Origin: Nicotiana tabacum
Taxonomy: Eukaryota > Streptophyta > Magnoliopsida > Solanales > Solanaceae
Assembly (NCBI RefSeq): GCF_000715075.1
Contig: NC_134087.1
Coordinates: 157,839,436 to 157,903,435, forward strand
Reading direction: 5' to 3'
DNA: 64,000 nucleotides
Positions 9,280 to 23,599 of the stretch are shown piece after piece; position 1 is the first letter of the stretch; each line of letters opens with the position of its first letter. The notes beneath the pieces are model-generated. The model had not been told where the DNA came from, did no database searches, and saw only the letters and a program-made list of their open reading frames with translations. The position numbers and the translations under genes are program-made.

Positions 9280-12200
9280 GTCAGCATTAGGGTTTTAAAC
9301 CCTAAACTGAACTTTTTCCATTCAGTCAGCATTAGGGTTTTAAACCCTAAACTGAACTTTTTCCTTTAGTCAGCATTAGGGTTTTAAACCCTAAACTGAA
9401 CTCTTTCCTTTAGTCAGCATTAGGGTTTTAAACCCTAAACTGCACTTTTTCCTTCAGTCAGTATTAGGGTTTTAAACCATAAATTGAACTTTTTCCATTC
9501 AGCCAGCATTAGGGTTTTAAACCCTAAACTGAACTTTTTCCATTTAGTCAGCATTAGGGTTTTAAACCCTAAACTGAACTCTTTCCTTCAGTCAGCATTA
9601 GGGTTTTAAACCCTAAACTGAACTTTTTCCATTTAGTGAGCCTTAGGGTTTTAAACCCTAAACTGAACTCTTTCCTTCAGTCAGCATTAGGGTTTTAAAC
9701 CTTAAACTAAACTTTTTCCATTAAGTCATTATTAGGGTTTTAAACCCTAAACTGAACTTTTTCCTTTAGTCAGCATTAGGGTTTTAAACCCTAAACTAAA
9801 CTCTTTCCTTCAGTCAACATTAGGGTTTTAAACCCTAAACTAAACTTTTTCCATTCAGTCAGCATTAGGGTTTTAAACCCTAAACTGAACTTTTTCCTTT
9901 AGTCGGCATTAGGGTTTTAAACCCTAAACTAAACTTTTTCCTTCAGTCAGCATTAGGGTTTTAAACCCTAGATTGAACTTTTCCATTTAGTCAGCATTTG
10001 GGTTTTAAACCCTAAACTGAACTCTTTCCTTTAGTCAGCATTAGGGTTTTAAACCCTAAACTGAACTTTTTCCATTCAGTCAGCATCAGGGTTTTAAACC
10101 CTAAACTGAACTTTTTCCATTTAGTCAGTATTAGGGTTTTAAACCCTAAAATGAACTCTTTCCTTCAGTCAGCATTAGGGTTTTAAACCATAAACTGAAC
10201 TCTTTCCTTCAATCAGCATTAGGGTTTTAAACCCTAAACTGAACTTTTTCTATTCAGTTAGCATTAGGGTTTTAAACCCTAAACTAAACTTTTTCCATTT
10301 ATTCAGCATTAGGGTTTTAAACCCTAAACTGAACTTTTTCCATTCAGTCAGCATTAGGGTTTTAAACCCTAAACTGAACTTTTTCCTTTAGTCAGCATTA
10401 GGGTTTTAAAACTTTAAACTGAAATTTTCCATTTAGTCAGCATTAGGGTTTTAAACCCTAAACTGAACTCTTTCTTTTAGTCACTAAACTGAACTCTTTC
10501 CATCAGTCAGCATTAGGGTTTTAAACCCTAAACTAAACTTTTTCCATTCAGTCAGCATTAGGGTTTTAAACCCTAAACTGAACTCTTTCCTTTAGTCAGC
10601 ATTAGGGTTTTAAACCCTAAACTGAACTCTTTCCTTTAGTCAGCATTAGGGTTTTAAACCTTAAACTGAACTTTTTCCTTTAGTCAGCATTAGGGTTTTA
10701 AACCATAAAGTGAACTTTTTCCTTCAGTCGGCATTAGGGTTTTAAACCCTAAACTGAACTCTTTCCTTCAGTCAGCATTAGGGTTTTAAAACCCTAAATT
10801 GAACTTTTTCCATTCAGTCAGTATTAGGGTTTTAAACCCTAAACTGAACTCTTTCCTTTAGTCAGCATTAGGGTTTTAAACCCTAAACTAAACTCTTTTC
10901 TTTAGTCAGCATTAGGGTTTTAAACCATAAACTAAACTTTTTCCATTTAGTCAGCATTAGCGTTTTAAACCCAAAACTGAACTTTTTCCATTCAGTCAGC
11001 ATTAGGGTTTTAAACCCTAAACTGAACTTTTCCTTTAGTTAGCATTAGGGTTTTAAAACCTTAAACTGAACTTTTCCATTTAGTCAGCATTAGGGTTTTA
11101 AACCCTAAACTGAACTATTTTCTTTAGTCAGCATTAGGGTTTTAAACATTAAACTGAACTCTTTCCTTCAGTCAGCATTAGGGTTTTAAACCCTAAACTG
11201 AACTTTTTCCATTCAGTCAGCATTAGAGTTTTAAACCCTAAACTGAACTTTTTCCTTTAGTCAGCATTAGGGTTTTAAACCCTAAACTGAACTCTTTCCT
11301 TTAGTCAGCATTAGGGTTTTAAACCCTAAACTGAACTTTTTCCTTCAGTCAGCATTAGGGTTTTAAACCCTAAACTGAACTTTTTCCATTCAGCCAGCAT
11401 TAGGGTTTTAAACCCTAAACTGAACTTTTTCCATTTAGTCAGCATTAGGGTTTTAAACCCTAAACTGAACTCTTTCCTTCAGTCAGCATTAGGGTTTTAA
11501 ACCTTAAACTGAACTTTTCCTTTAGTCAGCATTAGGGTTTTAAACCCTAAACTGAATTTTTTCTATTCAGTCAGCATTAGGGTTTTAAACCCTAAACTAA
11601 ACTTTTTCCATTTACTCAGCATTAGGGTTTTAAACCCTAAACTGAACTTTTTCCATTCAGTCAGCATTAGGGTTTTAAACCCTAATCTGAACTTTTCCTT
11701 TAGTCAGCATTAGGGTTTTAAACCCTAAACTGAACTCTTTCTTTTAGTCACTAAACTGAACTCTTTCCATCAGTCAGCATTAGGGTTTTAAACCCTAAAC
11801 TAAACTTTTTCCATTCAGTCAGCATTAGGGTTTTAAACCCTAAACTGAACTCTTTCCTTTAGTCAGCATTAGGGTTTTAAACCCTAAACTGAACTCTTTC
11901 CTTTAGTCAGCATTAGGGTTTTAAACCTTAAACTGAACTTTTTCCTTTAGTCAGCATTAGGGTTTTAAACCATAAAGTGAACTTTTTCCTTCAGTCGGCA
12001 TTAGGGTTTTAAACCCTAAACTGAACTCTTTCCTTCAGTCAGCATTAGGGTTTTAAAACCCTAAATTGAACTTTTTCCATTCAGTCAGTATTAGGGTTTT
12101 AAACCCTACACTGAACTCTTTCCTTTAGTCAGCATTAGGGTTTTAAACCCTAAACTAAACTCTTTTCTTTAGTCAGCATTAGGGTTTTAAACCCTAAACT

Positions 12201-12700
12201 AAACTTTTTCCATTTAGTCAGCATTAGGGTTTTAAACCCAAAACTGAACTTTTTCCATTCAGTCAGCATTAGGGTTTTAAACCCTAAACTAAACTTTTCC
12301 TTTAGTCAGCATTAGGGTTTTAAAACCTTAAACTGAACTTTTCCATTTAGTCAGCATTAGGGTTTTAAACCCTAAACTGAACTCTTTCCTTTAGTTAGCA
12401 TTAGGGTTTTAAACATTAAACTGAACTCTTTCCTTCAGTCAGCATTAGGGTTTTAAACCCTAAACTGAACTTTTTCCATTCAGCCAGCATTAGGGTTTTA
12501 AACCCTAAACTGAACTTTTTCCATTTAGTCAGCATTAGGGTTTTAAACCCTAAACTGAACTCTTTCCTTCAGTCAGCATTAGGGTTTTAAACCCTAAACT
12601 GAACTTTTTCCATATAGTCAGCATTAGGGTTTTAAACCCTAAACTGAACTTTTTCCTTCAGTCAGCATTAGGGTTTTAAACCATAAACTGAACTCTTTCC
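9280..12700 (+). repeat. Higher-order block, about 14,320-bp offset, left copy
   Basis: The variant order of these 3.4 kb recurs at 23,600-27,020. Offsets of 14,320 or 14,321 are given by CTAGATTG (9968 and 24289) and by the truncated monomers (10479 and 24799, 11746 and 26066). Both copies carry AAAATGAAC, TTCAATCAG, TTTATTCAGC, TAGCGTTTTA and ACTATTTT units. The internal spacing of the two truncated monomers, 1,267 bp, is the same in both. Confidence 0.86.
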
Positions 12701-12980
12701 TTCAATCAGCATTAGGGTTTTAAACCCTAAACTGAACTTTTTCTATTCAGTCAGCATTAGGGTTTTAAACCCTAAACTAAACTTTTTCCATTTACTCAGC
12801 ATTAGGGTTTTAAACCCTAAACTGAACTTTTTCCATTCAGTCAGCATTAGGGTTTTAAACCCTAAACTGAACTTTTCCTTTAGTCAGCATTAGGGTTTTA
12901 AAACTTTAAACTGAACTTTTCCATTTAGTCAGCATTAGGGTTTTAAACCCTAAACTGAACTCTTTCTTTTAGTCACTAAA

Positions 12981-15246
12981 CTGAACTCTTTCCATCAGTC
13001 AGCATTAGGGTTTTAAACCCTAAACTAAACTTTTTCCATTCAGTCAGCATTAGGGATTTAAACCCTAAACTGAACTCTTTCCTTTAGTCAGCATTAGGGT
13101 TTTAAACTCTAAACTGAACTCTTTCCTTTAGTCAGCATTAGGGTTTTAAACCTTAAACTGAACTTTTTTCTTTAGTCAGCATTAGGGTTTTAAACCATAA
13201 AGTAAACTTTTTCCTTCAGTCGGCATTAGGGTTTTAAACCCTAAACTGAACTCTTTCCTTCAGTCGGCATTAGGGTTTTAAAACCCTAAATTGAACTTTT
13301 TCCATTCAGTCAGTATTAGGGTTTTAAACCCTAAACTGAACTCTTTCCTTTAGTCAGCATTAGGGTTTTAAACCCTAAACTAAACTCTTTTCTTTAGTCA
13401 GCATTAGGGTTTTAAACCCTAAACTAAACTTTTTCCATTTAGTCAGCATTAGGGTTTTAAACCCAAAACTGAACTTTTTCCATTCAGTCAGCATTAGGGT
13501 TTTAAACCCTAAACTGAACTTTTCCTTTAGTCAGCATTAGGGTTTTAAAACCTTAAACTGAACTTTTCCATTTAGTCAGCATTAGGGTTTTAAACATTAA
13601 ACTGAACTCTTTCCTTCAGTCAGCATTAGGGTTTTAAACCCTAAACTGAACTTTTTCCATTCAGCCAGCATTAGGGTTTTAAACCCTAAACTGAACTTTT
13701 TCCATTTAGTCAGCATTAGGGTTTTTAACCCTAAACTGAACTCTTTCCTTCAGTCAGCATTAGGGTTTTAAACCCTAAACTGAACTTTTTCCATATAGTC
13801 AGCATTAGGGTTTTAAACCCTAAACTGAACTCTTTCCTTCAGTCAGCATTAGGGTTTTAAACCTTAAACTGAACTTTTTCCATTCAGTCAGCTTTAGGGT
13901 TTTAAACCCTAAACTGAACTTTTTCCTTTAGTCAGCATTAGGGTTTTAAACCCTAAACTGAACTCTTTCCTACAGTCAGCATTAGGGTTTTAAAACCCTA
14001 AATTGAACTTTTTCCATTCAGTCAGTATTAGGGTTTTAAACCCTAAACTGAACTCTTTCCTTTAGTCAGCATTAGGGTTTTAAACCCTAAACTGAACTCT
14101 TTCCTTCAGTCAGCATTAGGGTTTTAGACCCTAATCTGAACTTTTTCCATTCAGTCAGCATTAGGGTTTTAAACCCTAAACTGAACTTTCTCCATTTAGT
14201 CAGCATTAGGGTTTTAAACCCAAAACTGAACTTTTTCCATTCAGTCAGCATTAGGGTTTTAAACCCTAAACTAAACTTTTCCTTTAGTCAGCATTAGGGT
14301 TTTAAAACCTTAAACTGAACTCTTTCCTTCAGTCAGCATTAGGGTTTTAAACCCTAAACTGAACTTTTTCCATTCAGTCAGCATTAGGGTTTTAAACCCT
14401 AAACTGAACTTTTTCCTTTAGTCGGCATTAGGGTTTTAAACCCTAAACTGAACTCTTTCCTTTAGTCAGCATTAGGAATTTAAACCCTAAACTGAACTTT
14501 TTCCTTCAGTCAGTATTAGGGTTTTAAACCATAAATTGAACTTTTTCCATTCAGCCAGCATTAGGGTTTTAAACCCTAAACTGAACTTTTTCCATTTAGT
14601 CAGCATTAGGGTTTTAAACCCTAAACTGAACTCTTTCCTTCAGTCAGCATTAGGGTTTTAAACCCTAAACTGAACTTTTTCCATTTAGTGAGCCTTAGGG
14701 TTTTAAACCCTAAACTGAACTCTTTCCTTCAGTCAGCATTAGGGTTTTAAACCTTAAACTAAACTTTTTCCATTAAGTCATTATTAGGGTTTTAAACCCT
14801 AAACTGAACTTTTTCCTTTAGTCAGCATTAGGGTTTTAAACCCTAAACTAAACTCTTTCCTTCAGTCAGCATTAGGGTTTTAAACCCTAAACTAAACTTT
14901 TTCCATTCAGTCAGCATTAGGGTTTTAAACCCTAAACTGAACTTTTTCCTTTAGTCGGCATTAGGGTTTTAAACCCTAAACTGAACTTTTTCCTTCAGTC
15001 AGCATTAGGGTTTTAAACCCTAGATTGAACTTTTCCATTTAGTCAGCATTTGGGTTTTAAACCCTAAACTGAACTCTTTCCTTTAGTCAGCATTAGGGTT
15101 TTAAACCCTAAACTGAACTTTTTCCATTCAGTCAGCATCAGGGTTTTAAACCCTAAACTGAACTTTTTCCATTTAGTCAGTATTAGGGTTTTAAACCCTA
15201 AAATGAACTCTTTCGTTCAGTCAGCATTAGGGTTTTAAACCATAAA
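12981..15246 (+). repeat. 2,266-bp higher-order unit, copy 1
   Basis: TAGGGATTTA, a rare change inside the palindrome, occurs at 13051, 15317, 17583, 20054 and 22320. Three of the four intervals are exactly 2,266 bases and the other is 2,471. TTAGGAATTTAA and TTTCTCCATTTAG units sit at matching places in each copy. This copy starts in the half-unit after the truncated monomer at 12971. Near-identity of the copies makes this the most homogeneous part of the window. Confidence 0.9.
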
Positions 15247-17512
15247 CTGAACTCTTTCCATCAGTCAGCATTAGGGTTTTAAACCCTAAACTAAACTTTT
15301 TCCATTCAGTCAGCATTAGGGATTTAAACCCTAAACTGAACTCTTTCCTTTAGTCAGCATTAGGGTTTTAAACTCTAAACTGAACTCTTTCCTTTAGTCA
15401 GCATTAGGGTTTTAAACCTTAAACTGAACTTTTTTCTTTAGTCAGCATTAGGGTTTTAAACCATAAAGTAAACTTTTTCCTTCAGTCGGCATTAGGGTTT
15501 TAAACCCTAAACTGAACTCTTTCCTTCAGTCGGCATTAGGGTTTTAAAACCCTAAATTGAACTTTTTCCATTCAGTCAGTATTAGGGTTTTAAACCCTAA
15601 ACTGAACTCTTTCCTTTAGTCAGCATTAGGGTTTTAAACCCTAAACTAAACTCTTTTCTTTAGTCAGCATTAGGGTTTTAAACCCTAAACTAAACTTTTT
15701 CCATTTAGTCAGCATTAGGGTTTTAAACCCAAAACTGAACTTTTTCCATTCAGTCAGCATTAGGGTTTTAAACCCTAAACTGAACTTTTCCTTTAGTCAG
15801 CATTAGGGTTTTAAAACCTTAAACTGAACTTTTCCATTTAGTCAGCATTAGGGTTTTAAACATTAAACTGAACTCTTTCCTTCAGTCAGCATTAGGGTTT
15901 TAAACCCTAAACTGAACTTTTTCCATTCAGCCAGCATTAGGGTTTTAAACCCTAAACTGAACTTTTTCCATTTAGTCAGCATTAGGGTTTTAAACCCTAA
16001 ACTGAACTCTTTCCTTCAGTCAGCATTAGGGTTTTAAACCCTAAACTGAACTTTTTCCATATAGTCAGCATTAGGGTTTTAAACCCTAAACTGAACTCTT
16101 TCCTTCAGTCAGCATTAGGGTTTTAAACCTTAAACTGAACTTTTTCCATTCAGTCAGCTTTAGGGTTTTAAACCCTAAACTGAACTTTTTCCTTTAGTCA
16201 GCATTAGGGTTTTAAACCCTAAACTGAACTCTTTCCTACAGTCAGCATTAGGGTTTTAAAACCCTAAATTGAACTTTTTCCATTCAGTCAGTATTAGGGT
16301 TTTAAACCCTAAACTGAACTCTTTCCTTTAGTCAGCATTAGGGTTTTAAACCCTAAACTGAACTCTTTCCTTCAGTCAGCATTAGGGTTTTAGACCCTAA
16401 TCTGAACTTTTTCCATTCAGTCAGCATTAGGGTTTTAAACCCTAAACTGAACTTTCTCCATTTAGTCAGCATTAGGGTTTTAAACCCAAAACTAAACTTT
16501 TTCCATTCAGTCAGCATTAGGGTTTTAAACCCTAAACTAAACTTTTCCTTTAGTCAGCATTAGGGTTTTAAAACCTTAAACTGAACTCTTTCCTTCAGTC
16601 AGCATTAGGGTTTTAAACCCTAAACTGAACTTTTTCCATTCAGTCAGCATTAGGGTTTTAAACCCTAAACTGAACTTTTTCCTTTAGTCGGCATTAGGGT
16701 TTTAAACCCTAAACTGAACTCTTTCCTTTAGTCAGCATTAGGAATTTAAACCCTAAACTGAACTTTTTCCTTCAGTCAGTATTAGGGTTTTAAACCATAA
16801 ATTGAACTTTTTCCATTCAGCCAGCATTAGGGTTTTAAACCCTAAACTGAACTTTTTCCATTTAGTCAGCATTAGGGTTTTAAACCCTAAACTGAACTCT
16901 TTCCTTCAGTCAGCATTAGGGTTTTAAACCCTAAACTGAACTTTTTCCATTTAGTGAGCCTTAGGGTTTTAAACCCTAAACTGAACTCTTTCCTTCAGTC
17001 AGCATTAGGGTTTTAAACCTTAAACTAAACTTTTTCCATTAAGTCATTATTAGGGTTTTAAACCCTAAACTGAACTTTTTCCTTTAGTCAGCATTAGGGT
17101 TTTAAACCCTAAACTAAACTCTTTCCTTCAGTCAGCATTAGGGTTTTAAACCCTAAACTAAACTTTTTCCATTCAGTCAGCATTAGGGTTTTAAACCCTA
17201 AACTGAACTTTTTCCTTTAGTCGGCATTAGGGTTTTAAACCCTAAACTGAACTTTTTCCTTCAGTCAGCATTAGGGTTTTAAACCCTAGATTGAACTTTT
17301 CCATTTAGTCAGCATTTGGGTTTTAAACCCTAAACTGAACTCTTTCCTTTAGTCAGCATTAGGGTTTTAAACCCTAAACTGAACTTTTTCCATTCAGTCA
17401 GCATCAGGGTTTTAAACCCTAAACTGAACTTTTTCCATTTAGTCAGTATTAGGGTTTTAAACCCTAAAATGAACTCTTTCGTTCAGTCAGCATTAGGGTT
17501 TTAAACCATAAA
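15247..17512 (+). repeat. 2,266-bp higher-order unit, copy 2
   Basis: Directly follows copy 1 with the same variant order. At the junction near 15,247 an ATAAACTGAACTC unit runs into the CCATCAGTCAGC half of the truncated monomer, so the normal palindrome-less junction is replaced. The rare word TTTCGTTCAG closes copies 1 and 2 (about 15,212 and 17,478) and recurs near 22,215. Confidence 0.88.
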
Positions 17513-19220
17513 CTGAACTTTTTCCTTCAATCAGCATTAGGGTTTTAAACCCTAAACTGAACTTTTTCTATTCAGTCAGCATTAGGGATTTAAACCCTAA
17601 ACTGAACTCTTTCCTTTAGTCAGCATTAGGGTTTTAAACTCTAAACTGAACTCTTTCCTTTAGTCAGCATTAGGGTTTTAAACCTTAAACTGAACTTTTT
17701 TCTTTAGTCAGCATTAGGGTTTTAAACCATAAATAAACTTTTTCCTTCAGTCGGCATTAGGGTTTTAAACCCTAAACTGAACTCTTTCCTTCAGTCAGCA
17801 TTAGGGTTTTAAAACCCTAAATTGAACTTTTTCCATTCAGTCAGTATTAGGGTTTTAAACCCTAAACTGAACTCTTTCCTTTAGTCAGCATTAGGGTTTT
17901 AAACCCTAAACTAAACTCTTTTCTTTAGTCAGCATTAGGGTTTTAAACCCTAAACTAAACTTTTTCCATTTAGTCAGCATTAGGGTTTTAAACCCAAAAC
18001 TGAACTTTTTCCATTCAGTCAGCATTAGGGTTTTAAACCCTAAACTGAACTTTTCCTTTAGTCAGCATTAGGGTTTTAAAACCTTAAACTGAACTTTTCC
18101 ATTTAGTCAGCATTAGGGTTTTAAACATTAAACTGAACTCTTTCCTTCAGTCAGCATTAGGGTTTTAAACCCTAAACTGAACTTTTTCCATTCAGCCAGC
18201 ATTAGGGTTTTAAACCCTAAACTGAACTTTTTCCATTTAGTCAGCATTAGGGTTTTAAACCCTAAACTGAACTCTTTCCTTCAGTCAGCATTAGGGTTTT
18301 AAACCCTAAACTGAACTTTTTCCATATAGTCAGCATTAGGGTTTTAAACCCTAAACTGAACTCTTTCCTTCAGTCAGCATTAGGGTTTTAAACCTTAAAC
18401 TGAACTTTTTCCATTCAGTCAGCTTTAGGGTTTTAAACCCTAAACTGAACTTTTTCCTTTAGTCAGCATTAGGGTTTTAAACCCTAAACTGAACTCTTTC
18501 CTTCAGTCAGCATTAGGGTTTTAAAACCCTAAATTGAACTTTTTCCATTCAGTCAGTATTAGGGTTTTAAACCCTAAACTGAACTCTTTCCTTTAGTCAG
18601 CATTAGGGTTTTAAACCCTAAACTGAACTCTTTCCTTCAGTCAGCATTAGGGTTTTAGACCCTAATCTGAACTTTTTCCATTCAGTCAGCATTAGGGTTT
18701 TAAACCCTAAACTGAACTTTCTCCATTTAGTCAGCATTAGGGTTTTAAACCCAAAACTGAACTTTTTCCATTCAAGTCAGCATTAGGGTTTTAAACCCTA
18801 AACTAAACTTTTCCTTTAGTCAGCATTAGGGTTTTAAAACCTTAAACTGAACTCTTTCCTTCAGTCAGCATTAGGGTTTTAAACCCTAAACTGAACTTTT
18901 TCCATTCAGTCAGCATTAGGGTTTTAAACCCTAAACTGAACTTTTTCCTTTAGTCGGCATTAGGGTTTTAAACCCTAAACTGAACTCTTTCCTTAAGTCA
19001 GCATTAGGAATTTAAACCCTAAACTGAACTTTTTCCTTCAGTCAGTATTAGGGTTTTAAACCATAAATTGAACTTTTTCCATTCAGCCAGCATTAGGGTT
19101 TTAAACCCTAAACTGAACTTTTTCCATTTAGTCAGCATTAGGGTTTTAAACCCTAAACTGAACTCTTTCCTTCAGTCAGCATTAGGGTTTTAAACCCTAA
19201 ACTGAACTTTTTCCATTTAG
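17513..19220 (+). repeat. 2,266-bp higher-order unit, incomplete copy 3
   Basis: Follows copy 2 through TTCAATCAG and TTTCTATTCAG units into TAGGGATTTA at 17583. It keeps the copy order until about 19,220, where a GAGCCTTAGG unit is expected but a CCCAAAACTG unit appears. The array there switches back to the order seen at about 12,220. One monomer near 18,773 has an extra A (TTCAAGTCAGC), and one near 17,730 reads ATAAATAAAC. Confidence 0.85.
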
Positions 19221-19223
19221 TCA

Positions 19224-22200
19224 GCATTAGGGTTTTAAACCCAAAACTGAACTTTTTCCATTCAGTCAGCATTAGGGTTTTAAACCCTAAACTAAACTTT
19301 TCCTTTAGTCAGCATTAGGGTTTTAAAACCTTAAACTGAATTTTTCCATTTAGTCAGCATTAGGGTTTTAAACCCTAAACTGAACTCTTTCCTTTAGTTA
19401 GCATTAGGGTTTTAAACATTAAACTGAACTCTTTCCTTCAGTCAGCATTAGGGTTTTAAACCCTAAACTGAACTTTTTCCATTCAGCCAGCATTAGGGTT
19501 TTAAACCCTAAACTGAACTTTTTCCATTTAGTCAGCATTAGGGTTTTAAACCCTAAACTGAACTCTTTCCTTCAGTCAGCATTAGGGTTTTAAACCCTAA
19601 ACTGAACTTTTTCCATATAGTCAGCATTAGGGTTTTAAACCCTAAACTGAACTTTTTCCTTCAGTCAGCATTAGGGTTTTAAACCATAAACTGAACTCTT
19701 TCCTTCAATCAGCATTAGGGTTTTAAACCCTAAACTGAACTTTTTCTATTCAGTCAGCATTAGGGTTTTAAACCCTAAACTAAACTTTTTCCATTTACTC
19801 AGCATTAGGGTTTTAAACCCTAAACTGAACTTTTTCCATTCAGTCAGCATTAGGGTTTTAAACCCTAAACTGAACTTTTCCTTTAGTCAGCATTAGGGTT
19901 TTAAAACTTTAAACTGAACTTTTCCATTTAGTCAGCATTAGGGTTTTAAACCCTAAACTGAACTCTTTCTTTTAGTCACTAAACTGAACTCTTTCCATCA
20001 GTCAGCATTAGGGTTTTAAACCCTAAACTAAACTTTTTCCATTCAGTCAGCATTAGGGATTTAAACCCTAAACTGAACTCTTTCCTTTAGTCAGCATTAG
20101 GGTTTTAAACTCTAAACTGAACTCTTTCCTTTAGTCAGCATTAGGGTTTTAAACCTTAAACTGAACTTTTTTCTTTAGTCAGCATTAGGGTTTTAAACCA
20201 TAAAGTAAACTTTTTCCTTCAGTCGGCATTAGGGTTTTAAACCCTAAACTGAACTCTTTCCTTCAGTCAGCATTAGGGTTTTAAAACCCTAAATTGAACT
20301 TTTTCCATTCAGTCAGTATTAGGGTTTTAAACCCTAAACTGAACTCTTTCCTTTAGTCAGCATTAGGGTTTTAAACCCTAAACTAAACTCTTTTCTTTAG
20401 TCAGCATTAGGGTTTTAAACCCTAAACTAAACTTTTTCCATTTAGTCAGCATTAGGGTTTTAAACCCAAAACTGAACTTTTTCCATTCAGTCAGCATTAG
20501 GGTTTTAAACCCTAAACTGAACTTTTCCTTTAGTCAGCATTAGGGTTTTAAAACCTTAAACTGAACTTTTCCATTTAGTCAGCATTAGGGTTTTAAACAT
20601 TAAACTGAACTCTTTCCTTCAGTCAGCATTAGGGTTTTAAACCCTAAACTGAACTTTTTCCATTCAGCCAGCATTAGGGTTTTAAACCCTAAACTGAACT
20701 TTTTCCATTTAGTCAGCATTAGGGTTTTAAACCCTAAACTGAACTCTTTCCTTCAGTCAGCATTAGGGTTTTAAACCCTAAACTGAACTTTTTCCATATA
20801 GTCAGCATTAGGGTTTTAAACCCTAAACTGAACTCTTTCCTTCAGTCAGCATTAGGGTTTTAAACCTTAAACTGAACTTTTTCCATTCAGTCAGCTTTAG
20901 GGTTTTAAACCCTAAACTGAACTTTTTCCTTTAGTCAGCATTAGGGTTTTAAACCCTAAACTGAACTCTTTCCTTCAGTCAGCATTAGGGTTTTAAAACC
21001 CTAAATTGAACTTTTTCCATTCAGTCAGTATTAGGGTTTTAAACCCTAAACTGAACTCTTTCCTTTAGTCAGCATTAGGGTTTTAAACCCTAAACTGAAC
21101 TCTTTCCTTCAGTCAGCATTAGGGTTTTAGACCCTAATCTGAACTTTTTCCATTCAGTCAGCATTAGGGTTTTAAACCCTAAACTGAACTTTCTCCATTT
21201 AGTCAGCATTAGGGTTTTAAACCCAAAACTGAACTTTTTCCATTCAGTCAGCATTAGGGTTTTAAACCCTAAACTAAACTTTTCCTTTAGTCAGCATTAG
21301 GGTTTTAAAACCTTAAACTGAACTCTTTCCTTCAGTCAGCATTAGGGTTTTAAACCCTAAACTGAACTTTTTCCATTCAGTCAGCATTAGGGTTTTAAAC
21401 CCTAAACTGAACTTTTTCCTTTAGTCGGCATTAGGGTTTTAAACCCTAAACTGAACTCTTTCCTTTAGTCAGCATTAGGAATTTAAACCCTAAACTGAAC
21501 TTTTTCCTTCAGTCAGTATTAGGGTTTTAAACCATAAATTGAACTTTTTCCATTCAGCCAGCATTAGGGTTTTAAACCCTAAACTGAACTTTTTCCATTT
21601 AGTCAGCATTAGGGTTTTAAACCCTAAACTGAACTCTTTCCTTCAGTCAGCATTAGGGTTTTAAACCCTAAACTGAACTTTTTCCATTTAGTGAGCCTTA
21701 GGGTTTTAAACCCTAAACTGAACTCTTTCCTTCAGTCAGCATTAGGGTTTTAAACCTTAAACTAAACTTTTTCCATTAAGTCATTATTAGGGTTTTAAAC
21801 CCTAAACTGAACTTTTTCCTTTAGTCAGCATTAGGGTTTTAAACCCTAAACTAAACTCTTTCCTTCAGTCAGCATTAGGGTTTTAAACCCTAAACTAAAC
21901 TTTTTCCATTCAGTCAGCATTAGGGTTTTAAACCCTAAACTGAACTTTTTCCTTTAGTCGGCATTAGGGTTTTAAACCCTAAACTGAACTTTTTCCTTCA
22001 GTCAGCATTAGGGTTTTAAACCCTAGATTGAACTTTTCCATTTAGTCAGCATTTGGGTTTTAAACCCTAAACTGAACTCTTTCCTTTAGTCAGCATTAGG
22101 GTTTTAAACCCTAAACTGAACTTTTTCCATTCAGTCAGCATCAGGGTTTTAAACCCTAAACTGAACTTTTTCCATTTAGTCAGTATTAGGGTTTTAAACC

Positions 22201-22250
22201 CTAAAATGAACTCTTTCGTTCAGTCAGCATTAGGGTTTTAAACCATAAAC
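19224..22250 (+). repeat. 7,003-bp-offset block containing another 2,266-bp unit
   Basis: From about 19,224 the order matches 12,221 onward at an offset of 7,003: truncated monomers at 12971 and 19974, TAGGGATTTA at 13051 and 20054. TAGGGATTTA at 15317 and 20054, and at 17583 and 22320, are both 4,737 apart. Re-entry into an earlier phase followed by the same 2,266-bp order is the expected footprint of out-of-register exchange between copies. From about 22,320 to 23,950 the order again follows that at 17,583-19,220. Confidence 0.84.
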
Positions 22251-23599
22251 TGAACTTTTTCCTTCAATCAGCATTAGGGTTTTAAACCCTAAACTGAACT
22301 TTTTCTATTCAGTCAGCATTAGGGATTTAAACCCTAAACTGAACTCTTTCCTTTAGTCAGCATTAGGGTTTTAAACTCTAAACTGAACTCTTTCCTTTAG
22401 TCAGCATTAGGGTTTTAAACCTTAAACTGAACTTTTTTCTTTAGTCAGCATTAGGGTTTTAAACCATAAAGTAAACTTTTTCCTTCAGTCGGCATTAGGG
22501 TTTTAAACCCTAAACTGAACTCTTTCCTTCAGTCAGCATTAGGGTTTTAAAACCCTAAATTGAACTTTTTCCATTCAGTCAGTATTAGGGTTTTAAACCC
22601 TAAACTGAACTCTTTCCTTTAGTCAGCATTAGGGTTTTAAACCCTAAACTAAACTCTTTTCTTTAGTCAGCATTAGGGTTTTAAACCCTAAACTAAACTT
22701 TTTCCATTTAGTCAGCATTAGGGTTTTAAACCCAAAACTGAACTTTTTCCATTCAGTCAGCATTAGGGTTTTAAACCCTAAACTGAACTTTTCCTTTAGT
22801 CAGCATTAGGGTTTTAAAACCTTAAACTGAACTTTTCCATTTAGTCAGCATTAGGGTTTTAAACATTAAACTGAACTCTTTCCTTCAGTCAGCATTAGGG
22901 TTTTAAACCCTAAACTGAACTTTTTCCATTCAGCCAGCATTAGGGTTTTAAACCCTAAACTGAACTTTTTCCATTTAGTCAGCATTAGGGTTTTAAACCC
23001 TAAACTGAACTCTTTCCTTCAGTCAGCATTAGGGTTTTAAACCCTAAACTGAACTTTTTCCATATAGTCAGCATTAGGGTTTTAAACCCTAAACTGAACT
23101 CTTTCCTTCAGTCAGCATTAGGGTTTTAAACCTTAAACTGAACTTTTTCCATTCAGTCAGCTTTAGGGTTTTAAACCCTAAACTGAACTTTTTCCTTTAG
23201 TCAGCATTAGGGTTTTAAACCCTAAACTGAACTCTTTCCTTCAGTCAGCATTAGGGTTTTAAAACCCTAAATTGAACTTTTTCCATTCAGTCAGTATTAG
23301 GGTTTTAAACCCTAAACTGAACTCTTTCCTTTAGTCAGCATTAGGGTTTTAAACCCTAAACTGAACTCTTTCCTTCAGTCAGCATTAGGGTTTTAGACCC
23401 TAATCTGAACTTTTTCCATTCAGTCAGCATTAGGGTTTTAAACCCTAAACTGAACTTTCTCCATTTAGTCAGCATTAGGGTTTTAAACCCAAAACTGAAC
23501 TTTTTCCATTCAGTCAGCATTAGGGTTTTAAACCCTAAACTAAACTTTTCCTTTAGTCAGCATTAGGGTTTTAAAACCTTAAACTGAACTCTTTCCTTC

